Source: Linyphia triangularis (Eukaryota > Arthropoda > Arachnida > Araneae > Linyphiidae). Taken from it: a stretch of 64,000 bases of DNA. Location: NCBI GenBank assembly GCA_963978545.1, contig OZ021727.1:20305943-20369942 (forward strand), read 5' to 3'. Both the position numbers and the translations under genes were made by a program. Under the pieces are notes generated by a model, which saw only the letters and a list, made by a program, of their open reading frames with translations, had not been told where the DNA came from and did not search any database. Shown in pieces: positions 1 through 12,581 of this stretch (position 1 is its first letter; every line of letters starts with the position of its first letter).

Positions 1-148
1 GGCCACGGGAATCTGCCGTCACAACCTCTTGTTGTAGCGAAGTTGAGAGTAGGCTCCTGGCCCCGACATGGCCAGGAGCAAAGCTGTACTGGCCAGAAGC
101 ACTACTAGTACCACCGGTGGGTGGAGCCCCTGTGTAGGGGGTGTGCAC
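1..148 (-). CDS. tai: tai coding exon 13 (partial, truncated by window edge)
   Basis: A poly-pyrimidine tract and AACAG acceptor precede the exon at 149-150. The frame is phase 0, matching exon 12, and reads VHTPYTGAPPTGGTSSASGQ and onward through YSFAPGHVGARSLLSTSL to the window edge with no stop (residues 810-858). It is a Gly/Ser/Thr-rich linker. ARSLLSTSL resembles but does not match an LxxLL box. The donor is outside the window. Confidence 0.78.
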   Translation of the reverse strand, partial: MHTPYTGAPPTGGTSSASGQYSFAPGHVGARSLLSTSLQQEVVTADSRG

Positions 149-3100
149 CTGTTAAAAAAAAATTATTTTATGTTAGGCTGGTGGAATATTAAAAATTTTA
201 GTGAAAATGGATAAGTTAGTGAATCAGTGAAAATAGTGGTGAACAGCAAAAACAATTGGAATTTCCCAATCACATTTATATCCAGTCTACAAAGAGAATA
301 CCCCCGGCCAGAAAGTTTGCATGGTGGTGGTTACTACAGAAACAAGATTCCTCAATTTGGAATAAGGGTGCTGCATGGAGGATATAGGAGACCTAAAAGG
401 TTACGATACTGGATTCATCTTTGGTGATGAGAAATAGTTTACTTGAATCAATCTATGTTAATACAGTAACGAACCCTTTAACCGGCAAGCTCGACACCAG
501 CATCATCTCGATTTTCTGAATTTGCCCCCCCCCCCCAAAAAAAATAAATTACAATTGTGACACAGCTATTTGAGCATATTGAAAATACATGCTTCCTCCT
601 TATCCGTCACTTCCCATTCACGAAAGATGAAAAGTTATGAAAACTTCATATTCCCGATTTTACGAAGCGAAGTGCAAACATTGCCTACTTCCTCCAAGGT
701 AGTTATAACATTCCCTTTGCTAAAAATAATTGTACATGACCAAAGATTGCGTCATCCACAGTAAGAGTGTTCTGGGACACCGAAGACCAGGAATTAGCAG
801 AGTTAAAGAAGGCCACTCGGAGTATTCCTTGTCCTTCATGAACTGCTAAATGTTGTTTCCGGAATTGTATGATCTTTGTAGCCTCCTTAGGAAATCCTAT
901 TTGTACAGACTTTTTAATTTGGTGGTAAAAATACCATGCTGATGTTGTCTTTTCTGCAATATCTCAGCATCAGAAGGCATAGGACCAACTAATGACAAAA
1001 AACATTGGTCTAAAAACCAGTTTGCGATGTCAGAGGAGGAGCGGAATGGGCGCTCTTTAGTTAAAGAGGCCAACTGTCTTGGCCATCGATCCTGGAATGA
1101 AGGATGGGGGCTTTCTTGTCTCGGCTTGCATATGAAACTGACTGCAATGTGACATCAAAAAGTGACGCAATCGCTCTTTTGACAGCGAATTTCGAAATTA
1201 AAAAAAACGAAAACGAGCCTGTTTTTGGGTCATTCCGGATTTTGGGTTGCCAGATAAAGTGTCCGTTACTATATATGAAATACCGTTGGGGGTTCAGCAA
1301 GCCAATGATGATAACTTTCTCCTGGAATCCCCCGTGAAAAATTGGACTAGTCTTGTTTCCATAGCAATAGACAATGCTAGAATTCTTGCCGTGGGCTATA
1401 CTTCTGATAGACAAACAGTAACAACCTTGTTATGATTCCACCAAATATCTTAAATTCTCTAAACACAATAACAAAACACTTAAAAAATACATTAACACAA
1501 TTAAGTATTACAATCAACCCACCAGCTTCTTCTCGAGGTTCTTTGGCAGTCGTTCTTGAGGTAGCTGTGAGACAATGGCATTGGCGATGCTCGTGGGGAC
1601 AGTTGGCGCCGTTCTTGGCGTCTGGGCCAACATGGAAGCCAGCATCGGATTTTGTCCAGCCAGATGAGCCTATAAGAAACGAATGAAATTTAAAAGGGTT
1701 CAAAAGTAAAGAAACTTCACATTAAATTAATCAAGCTACAATTGCATAATATTAATGATTTAGATTCAATCATCAGATAAAAGTGAAAATACATGTTTTA
1801 ACTTGACATCTGCATGATAGTTTAAGTCACAAGTATTTTAAGCAGCTGTTTTTTAGTTCATAAGTCATTAGGAACACCTTATAATACACTTTATTAATTT
1901 CCACTGCAAATTTAAACAAAGAAACTCAAGTAAAAAACCCTTTACTCTTTAAAGTATAGAATAACTTACAAATATTGTTATGACCAAACAATCAGTTGAT
2001 CCTCAACAATATTAAAAAAGATGCTTTTTAGGACTATATTGCACATTTCCAATATTAGTGATTTAATTTAGACAGAAGCATTATATATCAAATTGAAATT
2101 ACCAAGTTGCAATCATATTTTTAATATAAACTAAAATAATAATAATAAAATATAAATAAACAAGAAAAATAATAATTCTTAACTTTGTGATATAAAAAAA
2201 TATCTTATTATAGGGCTTTTGAATTTTTTTAATAAGGTTCCAAACATTTCTTTTCAAATCTAGCCATTTGAAATAATTTCTGAAATTTGACTTAGCTTTA
2301 TACAAATCTCTGCAGAATCAAGAACTTTTAAGTTATCAACCCCTGCAGTAGAACTTGTTGGCCTTTAATATAACTATCATAATTTTCAGATATCAAATTC
2401 TTATGGCAAACAAACAAAATTTTCGAAAAATAATAATTATTTTGTTCTGGAGGAAAATTTAATTAAAAGTTAGGTACTAAAAGCATTGTACAAATATGAC
2501 ACTTAATCTAAATTTAGAATTAGTTCAGCAACAATTCATTAAACAAATTCAAAATTTCGACACTCACTCATCAGCTACTACAGTCAATTACATTCTAAAG
2601 CTACTATTAAAATTGCTAAAAATAAAACATGCTATGGATAGTCATTTCATTTTATCATGTGTAAGTTAAAAGCATTTCATTTAAAGTATAGTGAAGCAAT
2701 TCAAATTATAGGGACAGTAAAAGATTAAAAGTTCCCTAATAATTTCCTGATTTCCCTAATAGATTTCTAAAAACTTTCCTGATTTTACGGCAAACTTTTT
2801 TGAAATGTTACCAATTTTCCAGATATGCAGACACCCTTATCAAGTATAACATGTATACCTTAGACATAATATACCAATTATTTTTTTTAAATAGTTTTGG
2901 CGGTAGAAAAGTTTAAATTATTTCATAACATGACATTTCTTACAATTACCACCACAATTCTCCAGGTAAATGGCGCCAAAATACAAATGAACGGGGAAAC
3001 GTACCTTCAAAACAAAGACAACACTTTTCCCTGACTTCCGTGAAATTTTAAAAACATTCCTCGACATTTCCCTAATTTTTGCAAAATTTTAAAAAATTCC

Positions 3101-6100
3101 CCGATTTTTTTTCAGAATCAGCTTCCTGACATTTCCCTGATTTTCAGGTTCTGTGGCCACTCTGTAAAACTTAAAATTTTTATAATATGGTAGTCAATGA
3201 TTTCAGGCTATATTACATACATGTGGTTGATTTTGATGAGGTACAGGCCTCTTGGCCATGGATTCTTCCATGGGGGTGTCGGGAGATTTCCTCTTCGCCA
3301 CATTGTTCATGGTCACATCCATCACTGAATTGGACATTCTGGACGGGCCACCGGGTTTGGACACTGCAGATTGGAGGCTGTTCAAATCGCCCGAGACCTG
3401 AAAATAAAATGGAGACTATGTTACAGGGCTGTCAAAGTGCATACAAGCAAGAACATTTAGAAACTTAATTTACAGCCACTTGGAGAGCAGTTGTGTATTT
3501 TTAATCGATTCTTTGAATAAAAGTTATGGTAAGTACTGTGTCTACAAAGAGAATAGCTCCCGTCAGAAGGTCTAGACGATGGCAGTCACTATAGAAATGA
3601 GACTTATCGATTTAGAATAAGGGTGATGCATGTAGAATATTGACGATGGTTGATGAGAAATTGTTTAGTTAAATCCATCCATTTTGATAATCTATGAAAT
3701 ACGACCAATATGTCGTTAAACAAGCCAATGTGTTGTTGTCTTCCTCCCTTAGTCCCCTGTGGGAAATGTGGTCTTGTTTCCATGTCAACAGACAAGGCTA
3801 GACTACTTGGCGAGAGGCTTTTCTAGTGAAAGACAGACAGTATGTATTTTATATAGTTATTTATCTATCTTATGATGTAGAAGTTATAGTGTTGTTAATG
3901 CTTTGTTCGTTTTTGAAAATTAGAAGTCACCATTATGTTCGACTAAAATTTCCTTAACAGCAGTGATAAATGCTTTATTGTATAAATGCATGATTTTTCT
4001 ATGCATTTATTTATCCATATCTACTTGGCAAGAGTATTTACTTGTAAAAATATACTATATCTAAATGCTGAAACATAAATTTATAGCTTTTTTTTTTAAA
4101 TAAAATAACTAATGTCTGATGGAAAGTAAAAAGTGTACTTGAGTATATTAAACAGAATAAAATAAACCTTTGTCTGTACTTTGCAATTACTACAGAATTT
4201 TTGACAGAGTAAATTATTATGTCTTCAAAATGAAACATTCAATAATAACGATCATAATCCCTGCAATGTCAGCATAAACAAAACAAAATGGTTGTAAGCA
4301 TGTCTCACCAAAATTACATTTCACTAAGTTCTAAAAACATTTCAACTGTTTTCCAAAACTTTCATGACACTTTCAAGAGATTTCAGATTTCGTAATTTTG
4401 AGTTAATTATTAAAGTGATTTTTCACCAGTCAATACTTCTACAACTGTATAACCAAAGCCAAATTTATTCCGTTTATGAATGATAACAAGTAAAAAAGTA
4501 TCAGTGTATAACTGGCTTCATAAGTAGGCTATTCAGTTTTCGACACCAAAATAAAATCATTTTTCTAGTGCATTGGTTAACAAAGTTAGCAAAAATTATT
4601 ATTATATTAAAGAGAATGATTTTGCAAACGTTTTAACTGCAAAAACTGGACTACTTTAGAAAATAATTCAATTGTAAAATGCATGGTATCCATTTGAAAA
4701 TATGCTATCTACAAAAACGTAAATGTATTCAGTTACAGTTATTTTTTTATGTCAACCCAGTTAAGGCAAAATAAGACTGGTTGGTTGGTTTATACACTCA
4801 ACTTATTTTTATGCACAATGACGCCTAATGAGGCCGGGACCTACAGCTTAACGTGGATTCCGAACCACAACGAACATCCATGCCTAATACAGGATCTGAA
4901 CCGGGCATCTTTGGCATGCGTGAGCAGAGCGCTAACCACACAGCAAAATTATATGGGGGAAAAACAAGACTAGAAAAGCTTGTAATTTTGGGATACCATA
5001 ATAACTATATCAATATATTAGGATAAAAATGCAAAATACAGATATAAATTGTACTTCTCACATAACATATAGCATAACTCATACACACAGCTTCAAATGA
5101 TAAATATCATGATTATTGCCAAATACAGAACATACTTGGAAAATTTACTAATATTAGAAGACATTACAGATAAATGTTTCTTTTAAAGAGGCAGACTAGA
5201 ATTAAGTTGTTAAATAAGGCTAATTAGGAAACTAAACAAAAACTACATTAGCTGAGATTAATGAGAAACTAACAGTCTTATATTTTTAATAACATGCATT
5301 AATCCCTTCTTTTACTATTACTAGTTAGTTTTTTAATGAAACATTTGTTATTTGTAACGCATTAAACACAATAGGAAATATTATTCAAACTAAATGTGAA
5401 ATTAAAAACTACAATGCTTTTTCTAAAGATTACATGTATTCTTCAAATATTTTGAGAAAAGATTTCTTTGCTTAATTCATAAGAAATGAAAATGAGAAAA
5501 ATTCAATTTGGATGACGACTTCAAACCAAAAATAAACTATTTTACAATCAAAAAAAGATCCCTCCTTAAAAAAAAAAAAAAAAGAGTTCAAAAAGAAGTA
5601 ATGAATGTCACCCACTTTTCCTTCTGTCTTCAAAAGTTGTTGAATTAGTTGATCTTGATTTCTCTTAAAGCTTTTATCCTCATCATTGTTAAGAAGCTAA
5701 CAAAATGAAATAGTTGTAGAAAAACGTAATACTGGCATGACTCATTAAAATCTTTTCATTAGTAAATACAGAATTTAATTGATGCATGCAAAATATTTTG
5801 AAAAACAATTCTTAATTCCTAAAAAAGGGTATAATTTATACTTAAAAAAAAATTAAAAAAATGTGGTGGTTGACTAAATCAACAATTTGTAAGCTTTGAT
5901 TTGGAACTGGATGCTATCAAGTAAAAATTTGGATAAATATGAAATCCAAAATCCTTCATGGAAGGACTGAATTGTTTTTCTAACAACATGCTAGAATTCA
6001 ATTTCAGTCTTCAATTAAAATTCACAAAATGCTGACTTAGTACTTTTTTTTTTCATATTTTGCAATTACTCCAAGAATAACCTACATCAAAACTACTAAC

Positions 6101-9100
6101 AACACATATTAATCACAAAAAATATAGGGACAAAATATGATTTCTTGTGCTAACTGAAGTATATCTATCTAGACATTTTTGCATACTCGGTAAAAGTCAA
6201 ATAATCCCTTTTAAAAGATAAAAAGAAATTAAATAACTGAATAACAACATATATCATTTCTAGTTGCAGAAGAACTATATAAAGGGAAGACATGTATTGA
6301 TCTTGATACTATTCCCAGTTAACAGCAAAGTTATAATTGTCCTATTTTGTTACAAGTTTCAAATACTATACAAAATAATTAGAAATATTAATTTTTGAAT
6401 TTATAACACCGGTTTTTTCCTTAAATGATGCAAATTTTATCACACTGTACTCAATATTCAATTAACTATTATTAAGTGACTTTCTCGGAGAATATCAAAA
6501 CATCTCATAAATACATAATTTTGAAATTATTATATTAAATAAAACCAAGGATGGTTTTACTTAGAAAGTAAAAAAGGTTTGCAATTGACTAGAAATTAAC
6601 AGAAGATGTAATTTACTTATAAACTAAGCAGTTAAGAACTTATTAACTATATCAGCAAATTGTCAAAAACTCTTCAATACAAGTTTGATTGAATTATAAT
6701 GTAAAATGGCTTAATAAATGCTTTGATTGACTGTAAGCATTTATAACCAATTAAAGCCTCTGTCGAACCCGTATTCACACTTTTCCCGATGTCTTTATTG
6801 CTGTCCCCGCAAATGCCAAAATGCAACACAAAACCATATCTACGTAAACAATAATGCACCTCAAGAAGTCAAACACGTCAATCCACCTACCTTCCTCAGC
6901 ATGTTATTATTGTTACTCAAAGTTCTCTTCTGAAGGGCGTCATTCCCACACATCTCCGCTGACATATTACAATTGGTATCACACGACAAGCTTTTACTCA
7001 CATCATCTCCCATCTCCTCGTCCTCCTGATTCAGGAGTTCACGGAGGATAATATTCTCATTGTGGACCGGATCGGATCCGTTGGATCCGAACCCATTCTC
7101 AGTTACTTCGTCCATCTTTTCACTCTTGGCTGACGAGTCTGCCTCCTCCACTCCGTGCGTTAGCAGGCTCCGAAGCTTCTGCGTTGCTGACGAATCCATC
7201 CCTGACATGGGGCTCATAAGTGGCTTCGAGCCTCCATTACTCGACATCAGTCCTGACATCGGGCTCATCATCTGCTGTTGCTCCGAGCCATTACTTGTCC
7301 CATCCTCTCTCTTCACAAGATTCGACATCAGTCCCGACATCGGGCTCATCAACTGTTGTTCTGAGCCGGACTCGTCACGTTTGCCAACGTTGCCCATCAG
7401 TCCCGACATGGATCCATTGCTCGTCATCAATCCCGACATTGGGCTCATCATCTGTTGTTCCGAGCCATTACTCTCTTCCCTCTTGACGAGATTAGACATT
7501 AGTCCGGACATGGACGATCCATTACTCCCCATCAGTCCCGACATTGGGCTCACCATTTGCTGCTCACCACCATTATTGGCTACCTCTTCCCGCTTAACGG
7601 CGGGAGCAGGCGAGGAAGTTCGAGAGACTGTCTGGGGACTGAAAGGAAAGTTGTTGGGGAACGGGGCCGGAGAGCTCCCTTGTTGTGCCGGGGAGCGATC
7701 GTTGGTGGTCCGAGGAGGATCATCGTTGGCGGATCCTCCAAGGTGATCCCAGCTGGAGGTGGGAAGGAAGTCAAGGTCATTGAGGTTGAAGTCCTGCGGG
7801 CTAAAGGAGTATCCTCCGTTCATGTTGGTCAGGGAAGGATTGCTCGGGGGAGCTGCTACACTGTTGCTGTCTAGACAACGCTCGCTGTCCCTGTAAATGA
7901 AAGAGGACGAATAAGTGGATGACTAGAAGTTGATGTATAATAGAGTACAAGATTATTTTGAACAGTAATTTCACAAACCAGAAGTAGCAAGAGAGGTTAG
8001 TTTTTCAATCATCATCAACTACCAATAAATGCTATTTTAACAGATATATTTCGAAGGTCTTAAAGAATTGCTAAGGCAATGTCCCAAATAAACTGTGACA
8101 TCACACAAAAGGTCAATTGAAACGTTATGGGTGCAATATGATGAAGGCTTAAAATTGAACTAAAAGATTAGTTTGTTTTTGTACAAAGTGGTCTTATAAT
8201 TAAACTGCACTTTAAAACCTGTAGCGACAAACATATTTTAAAATTTAGAACAGTTGTTAACCATAGGAAAAAGATCTCCAGCAATTAAAAATAGATTCAA
8301 TTCTTTTTAACCCACTGACGGTCATCGGAATGGGCGAAATTCCCCAGTTGTTTTCCCTGCAATAATTTTTAAATTATATTTCTAATTCAAATACATAATT
8401 TTTTAAAATTATTTTGTTTTAGATAGGTTATAGACTATCATCCTAATAAAAATATCTAAAATATATCTTATTTAAAATTTTATTTATATACTTAAAAATG
8501 TTGTGTATTGTTGGAAAAACTGGGGATCCTAAGACGTATATATACGTGCATGACCGTCAATGGGTTAAATACATCATTTCACTATGGTCTCAATAATAAG
8601 TTTTCCAAACTTCATAGTCATTAAAATAGGTTCTAGACAGCTTTAATTTAATTATAACCATTCCCTATAATGGTAAAACATAGAATAGTGAAAGGTGATC
8701 GAGAACTCTTAACTTTACAAGACCCAGATTGAATTATGGGCATTAAATTATTTTTTAAATATTTGGATCTATCCCCATTTTGGAATGAAAATATATATAT
8801 ATATATAATAATAATGAAAACACATATGTTGGTCTATTTTGCTTCAAAATTCTTATATTACTATTTAAGAACAATGAATGGCACTGATCAGTGTTATTGA
8901 ATTCAAATGACTTGAAATGAATTTATGAAAAGCATCAAATATACACAAACGCTATAATATGAACAGAATCTAATGAGAAATTAATGTTTCTAATGGGAAT
9001 CTAATGTTTAAAGTAGAAGACATTTTTGAAATTGCTCTTGCATTGATCAAACTGGAGATTCTACTAAATTATAACATGGTCTTGCACTTCAAAATTAACT

Positions 9101-12100
9101 AAAAACTACAAGAAAAAATTATATTCATAATGTACAGAATTCATTGCTTGATGAAAAACACAAAATTTAAATCTTTTATTCAAACGCCAAAACCTAACTT
9201 TGTAATATTACAACCATCTTATGAAACAAAAGCTCTGGACATACAAAATACCACAATAGGAACATGTCAAGTTCTTACATTATTCAGTTAGTAAATTGAA
9301 GCAATCTTAAAGAAGTTAAAACAAGAAAATTAACAAAAACTTTTTTTTTTCATTAAAAATAGATATGTGACAGTTGTACTTTCGAATAAATATGAGCTAC
9401 TTACAATATGATGGTATGGCTAGCTACTATGACTTCTTGTTCACTAGCCATAGGATTATAGTTCGAACGTTTGCTTCTCGTTTGTACGTAAATAATTTTC
9501 TCGTGAGCTAATCGTAGTCTGTATATGCCACTGGTGTTGCTACCTTGCTGGAGGGCTGAAAGATCATTTCAAACATAAATAGATTATATAAAACAAAATA
9601 TAAATAAACAATATAACATATACAATAGTTAACTAATTTAGGAATATGCATGAACTCAATAAAAAAAAAAAAAAAAAAAAAAATGCTGAAACTTTTATCT
9701 TTTGATTTGTCATCAAGTGAAACATAGAATATTAAAAAGGCACAGAATCTCATTCTCCAATAGTATGATTCCTTAATTCCTCTTGCAAAATTTAAAACCA
9801 CAAATGAAAGTCGATTGAAAGAAAGAAAAAAACTAAAAATACTCTTCTAACAAAAGTATAATGCACTTCAGATTTATCAGGTAAAAAGCTCCCACAGCTA
9901 GTCTATTCGATGGTGGTTGCTATAGAAACAAAGACTCGTCAATTTAGAATTAGGGTGATCCATGCATGCAATTGGTGTCCAAAGCCTATAAAGTAGATGT
10001 CTTTATGTAGTCGTTCTTTCTCTAGTATTGTTCCCATGGTACCTTCAGTCATAGCTAGACAAGTTGACAAGAGCTATTCTTGTCACACATAGGATATATC
10101 TGTAAAAGCTTCTGAAGCATTTTTCACAATTAATAGGAAGTCTAAATAAGGATCATTCCCTATACTCCTATGTTACAATCTTTTAGCCCAGTGCATTTAG
10201 AAAAGACTTTGAATAAAACCTTGAAATTTGGTGTTTAAGTAAGAAAATGATCAGTAAATGAAATAACAGAAATTAAAAGTTCGAAAATAGCGTCTAATAT
10301 ATTTTATTTTATGTTTGAAATCCTCATGTCAATGCATTTAAAATGTCAATGCATATGCAGTGGGTCCACCTGGTACTGTATATGGATATTTTAATTTTCA
10401 ATTATAATAGATGGGTATTAAATGAAAACAATTTAGGTTATTTCATCAAGCGATCTTTTTCGTGCCTAACTCACCAAATTTCAAAGTTTTATAGAAAGTA
10501 GTTTCTAAATGCACTGGGCTAAAAGATTTTAACATAGCGAGTATAGGGAATGGTCCTTACTATGACTTCATCTTGAAAGGGAAGCATTTCAAAGTTAGTA
10601 CGAAAAATATGGATTTCTCGGAGCCATCATTAAATTAATGCATACCTAAACAGTTACAAGTTGGTGCATGAGTAATACAAATACGTCAGAAAATTCTGAT
10701 ACAGTGCAGATAAGTGGCAGACACACGGGGATAGCGAGTCTGAGTTGCATTTTTGTAAATTTTTCAGTTGGATAACATACATAAAAATTAAGGACTTTTA
10801 AGGATCTCAAAGCATTTTTAAGGACTTTTAAGCACCTTTAAGCATTTTCAAGTACTTTCAAGAGGTTCAAAAATATTAAGCACTTTTAATGACTTTCAAT
10901 GACCATGGGAACCCTGGTAAAGTGCAATAATCCTGGCAAGAATTTACACAGCAGTTGACCAGAAAAGAACTTTAGGAGCACATGCAAGCATGTAGAGTAG
11001 CAAGAATCGTGTCAAGCCTAGTTGTAGAAAGTAAGAATCATGTCAGTATATCGTTTGCAACAAATATCAGTGTAAGAGTGACCCAATAGGAGCTGTATTG
11101 AGAACTTATCAATGATAGGAATTGAAGTTTAATATTAATGTAGCATTTTTACCAATATTTCAGAATATTTCTTACAGATAATTTAAGAACAAGTGTCCAT
11201 CATAATGAGTTTCATGATAATAAGTGCAAACATGTGCTAACTCTACTCACTCTCTTTTAAATGCTGTGTAAGCTTTTGAAAATCCTCTGGATGACAAATT
11301 TCTTGTATGATGCATCCAACAAGATCTTTGTTTAGATACTTAGTGTACGCTGCTGAAATATTTCTGAAATAAAAAGTAGAAAATATATCAACAATGATTG
11401 CGAATGCAGTCTCCTTATTTCATTTTAATTTATTAAAAATACATATATATATATATATACATGAAAATTTGTTTGTTTATAAACATGCTACAAAGCCACA
11501 CTAAAACGGGTTACTGGATTTCTATTAAACTTTCAACATAATGCACCCTTGATACATAAGTGATACAACTCAAAATTCCTCATTTTTTAGTTAAACGATG
11601 TACACAATCACAAACTACATAATTGGCATAAGTCAGCATTCAACTTGCTTCAAGTACATGCAGTTTGTCCTTCTTTTACCCAAATGAAGAATTTTTAGTT
11701 GTGTCGCTTTTGTACCAAAGGTGCAATATATTCAGAAGTCAAAGTACTATAAATTACTTTCGCCATAAAAAAGTGAAATTCAAATATCCTACCATAGTTT
11801 AAATACAGAAATAATATTTTTCCAAACCTGAATGCTTAAGATATAACCAGGAATAAAATCATCAATAGAGAAAGATTTTTTTTTCCAATAAGCTAGCCTT
11901 AATATCTCCAACTTTAATTTTTAAGAGGCATAAAACAAAAGTAGTCTCAATAAGTACTTTGTGATCATTGGTAAAATAAATTGGAAATTATTCAGTTAAC
12001 TTTTAACACAAAATGAATACAAGAATTTGAAATATTATAACTATAGATCAATCAATTGGTTGTTAATACTGTTCGAGTTTAGTAAAAAAGCAGTAGAATT

Positions 12101-12548
12101 GAGAAGTATTCAGGTAGTAGAAGGCAAATAGATCGATCCTGGCGAGATTACTTACGTTGTGTCGACTGATATAATTTTTCCCCTTGAGTCAAGTCGGGTA
12201 AGGAATTGTTCGGAGCCTGGAGCAGAGTTCTTTTCGCCCGAAGGCAAACGTCTCGCAATACACACCAATCGGTTTTGAACTTCTGTTAAACAAAATATTC
12301 ATTTGATTAGTTTCAAATATCAAGCAATCATAATAAAGTTAGGATACAGCCGCATTCAAATGGGGGTTTTTGTCTTCTGCAATTTAGAAAAAGGCACATA
12401 TCTAAAGAGGAAGATTATAGGATAACAAAAAGATTAAATATTAATTCAACAGGTGAATCAAATAAATTTTATTTTCAAAGATTTAACTCTGATCAATATG
12501 GGAAAAAAATCCCACACAGCAGCACGTTTTGTCAAAAAGTTAGTTATC

Positions 12549-12581
<33 letters not shown>

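Larger units (their letters stand above)
3398..6890 (-). other. tai intron 10
   Basis: About 3.5 kb and AT-rich. Visible contents are a ~300-bp interspersed repeat at 3540-3850 and a tRNA-derived SINE at about 4790-4950. From about 4960 to 6890 I see only low-complexity AT-rich sequence with A-runs (for example 5570-5583). Confidence 0.6.
9556..11250 (-). other. tai intron 8
   Basis: About 1.7 kb. Contents are an A-run at 9661-9683, a ~300-bp repeat copy at about 9865-10100, a palindromic element at 10138-10569 and an AAGGACTTTTAAG repeat at about 10640-10915. Nothing is recognised in 10920-11250. Confidence 0.6.

Noticed and set aside
7060..7746. 228-codon open frame on the plus strand
   Set aside because: Antisense to tai exon 10; openness comes from the in-frame repeats of the real gene.
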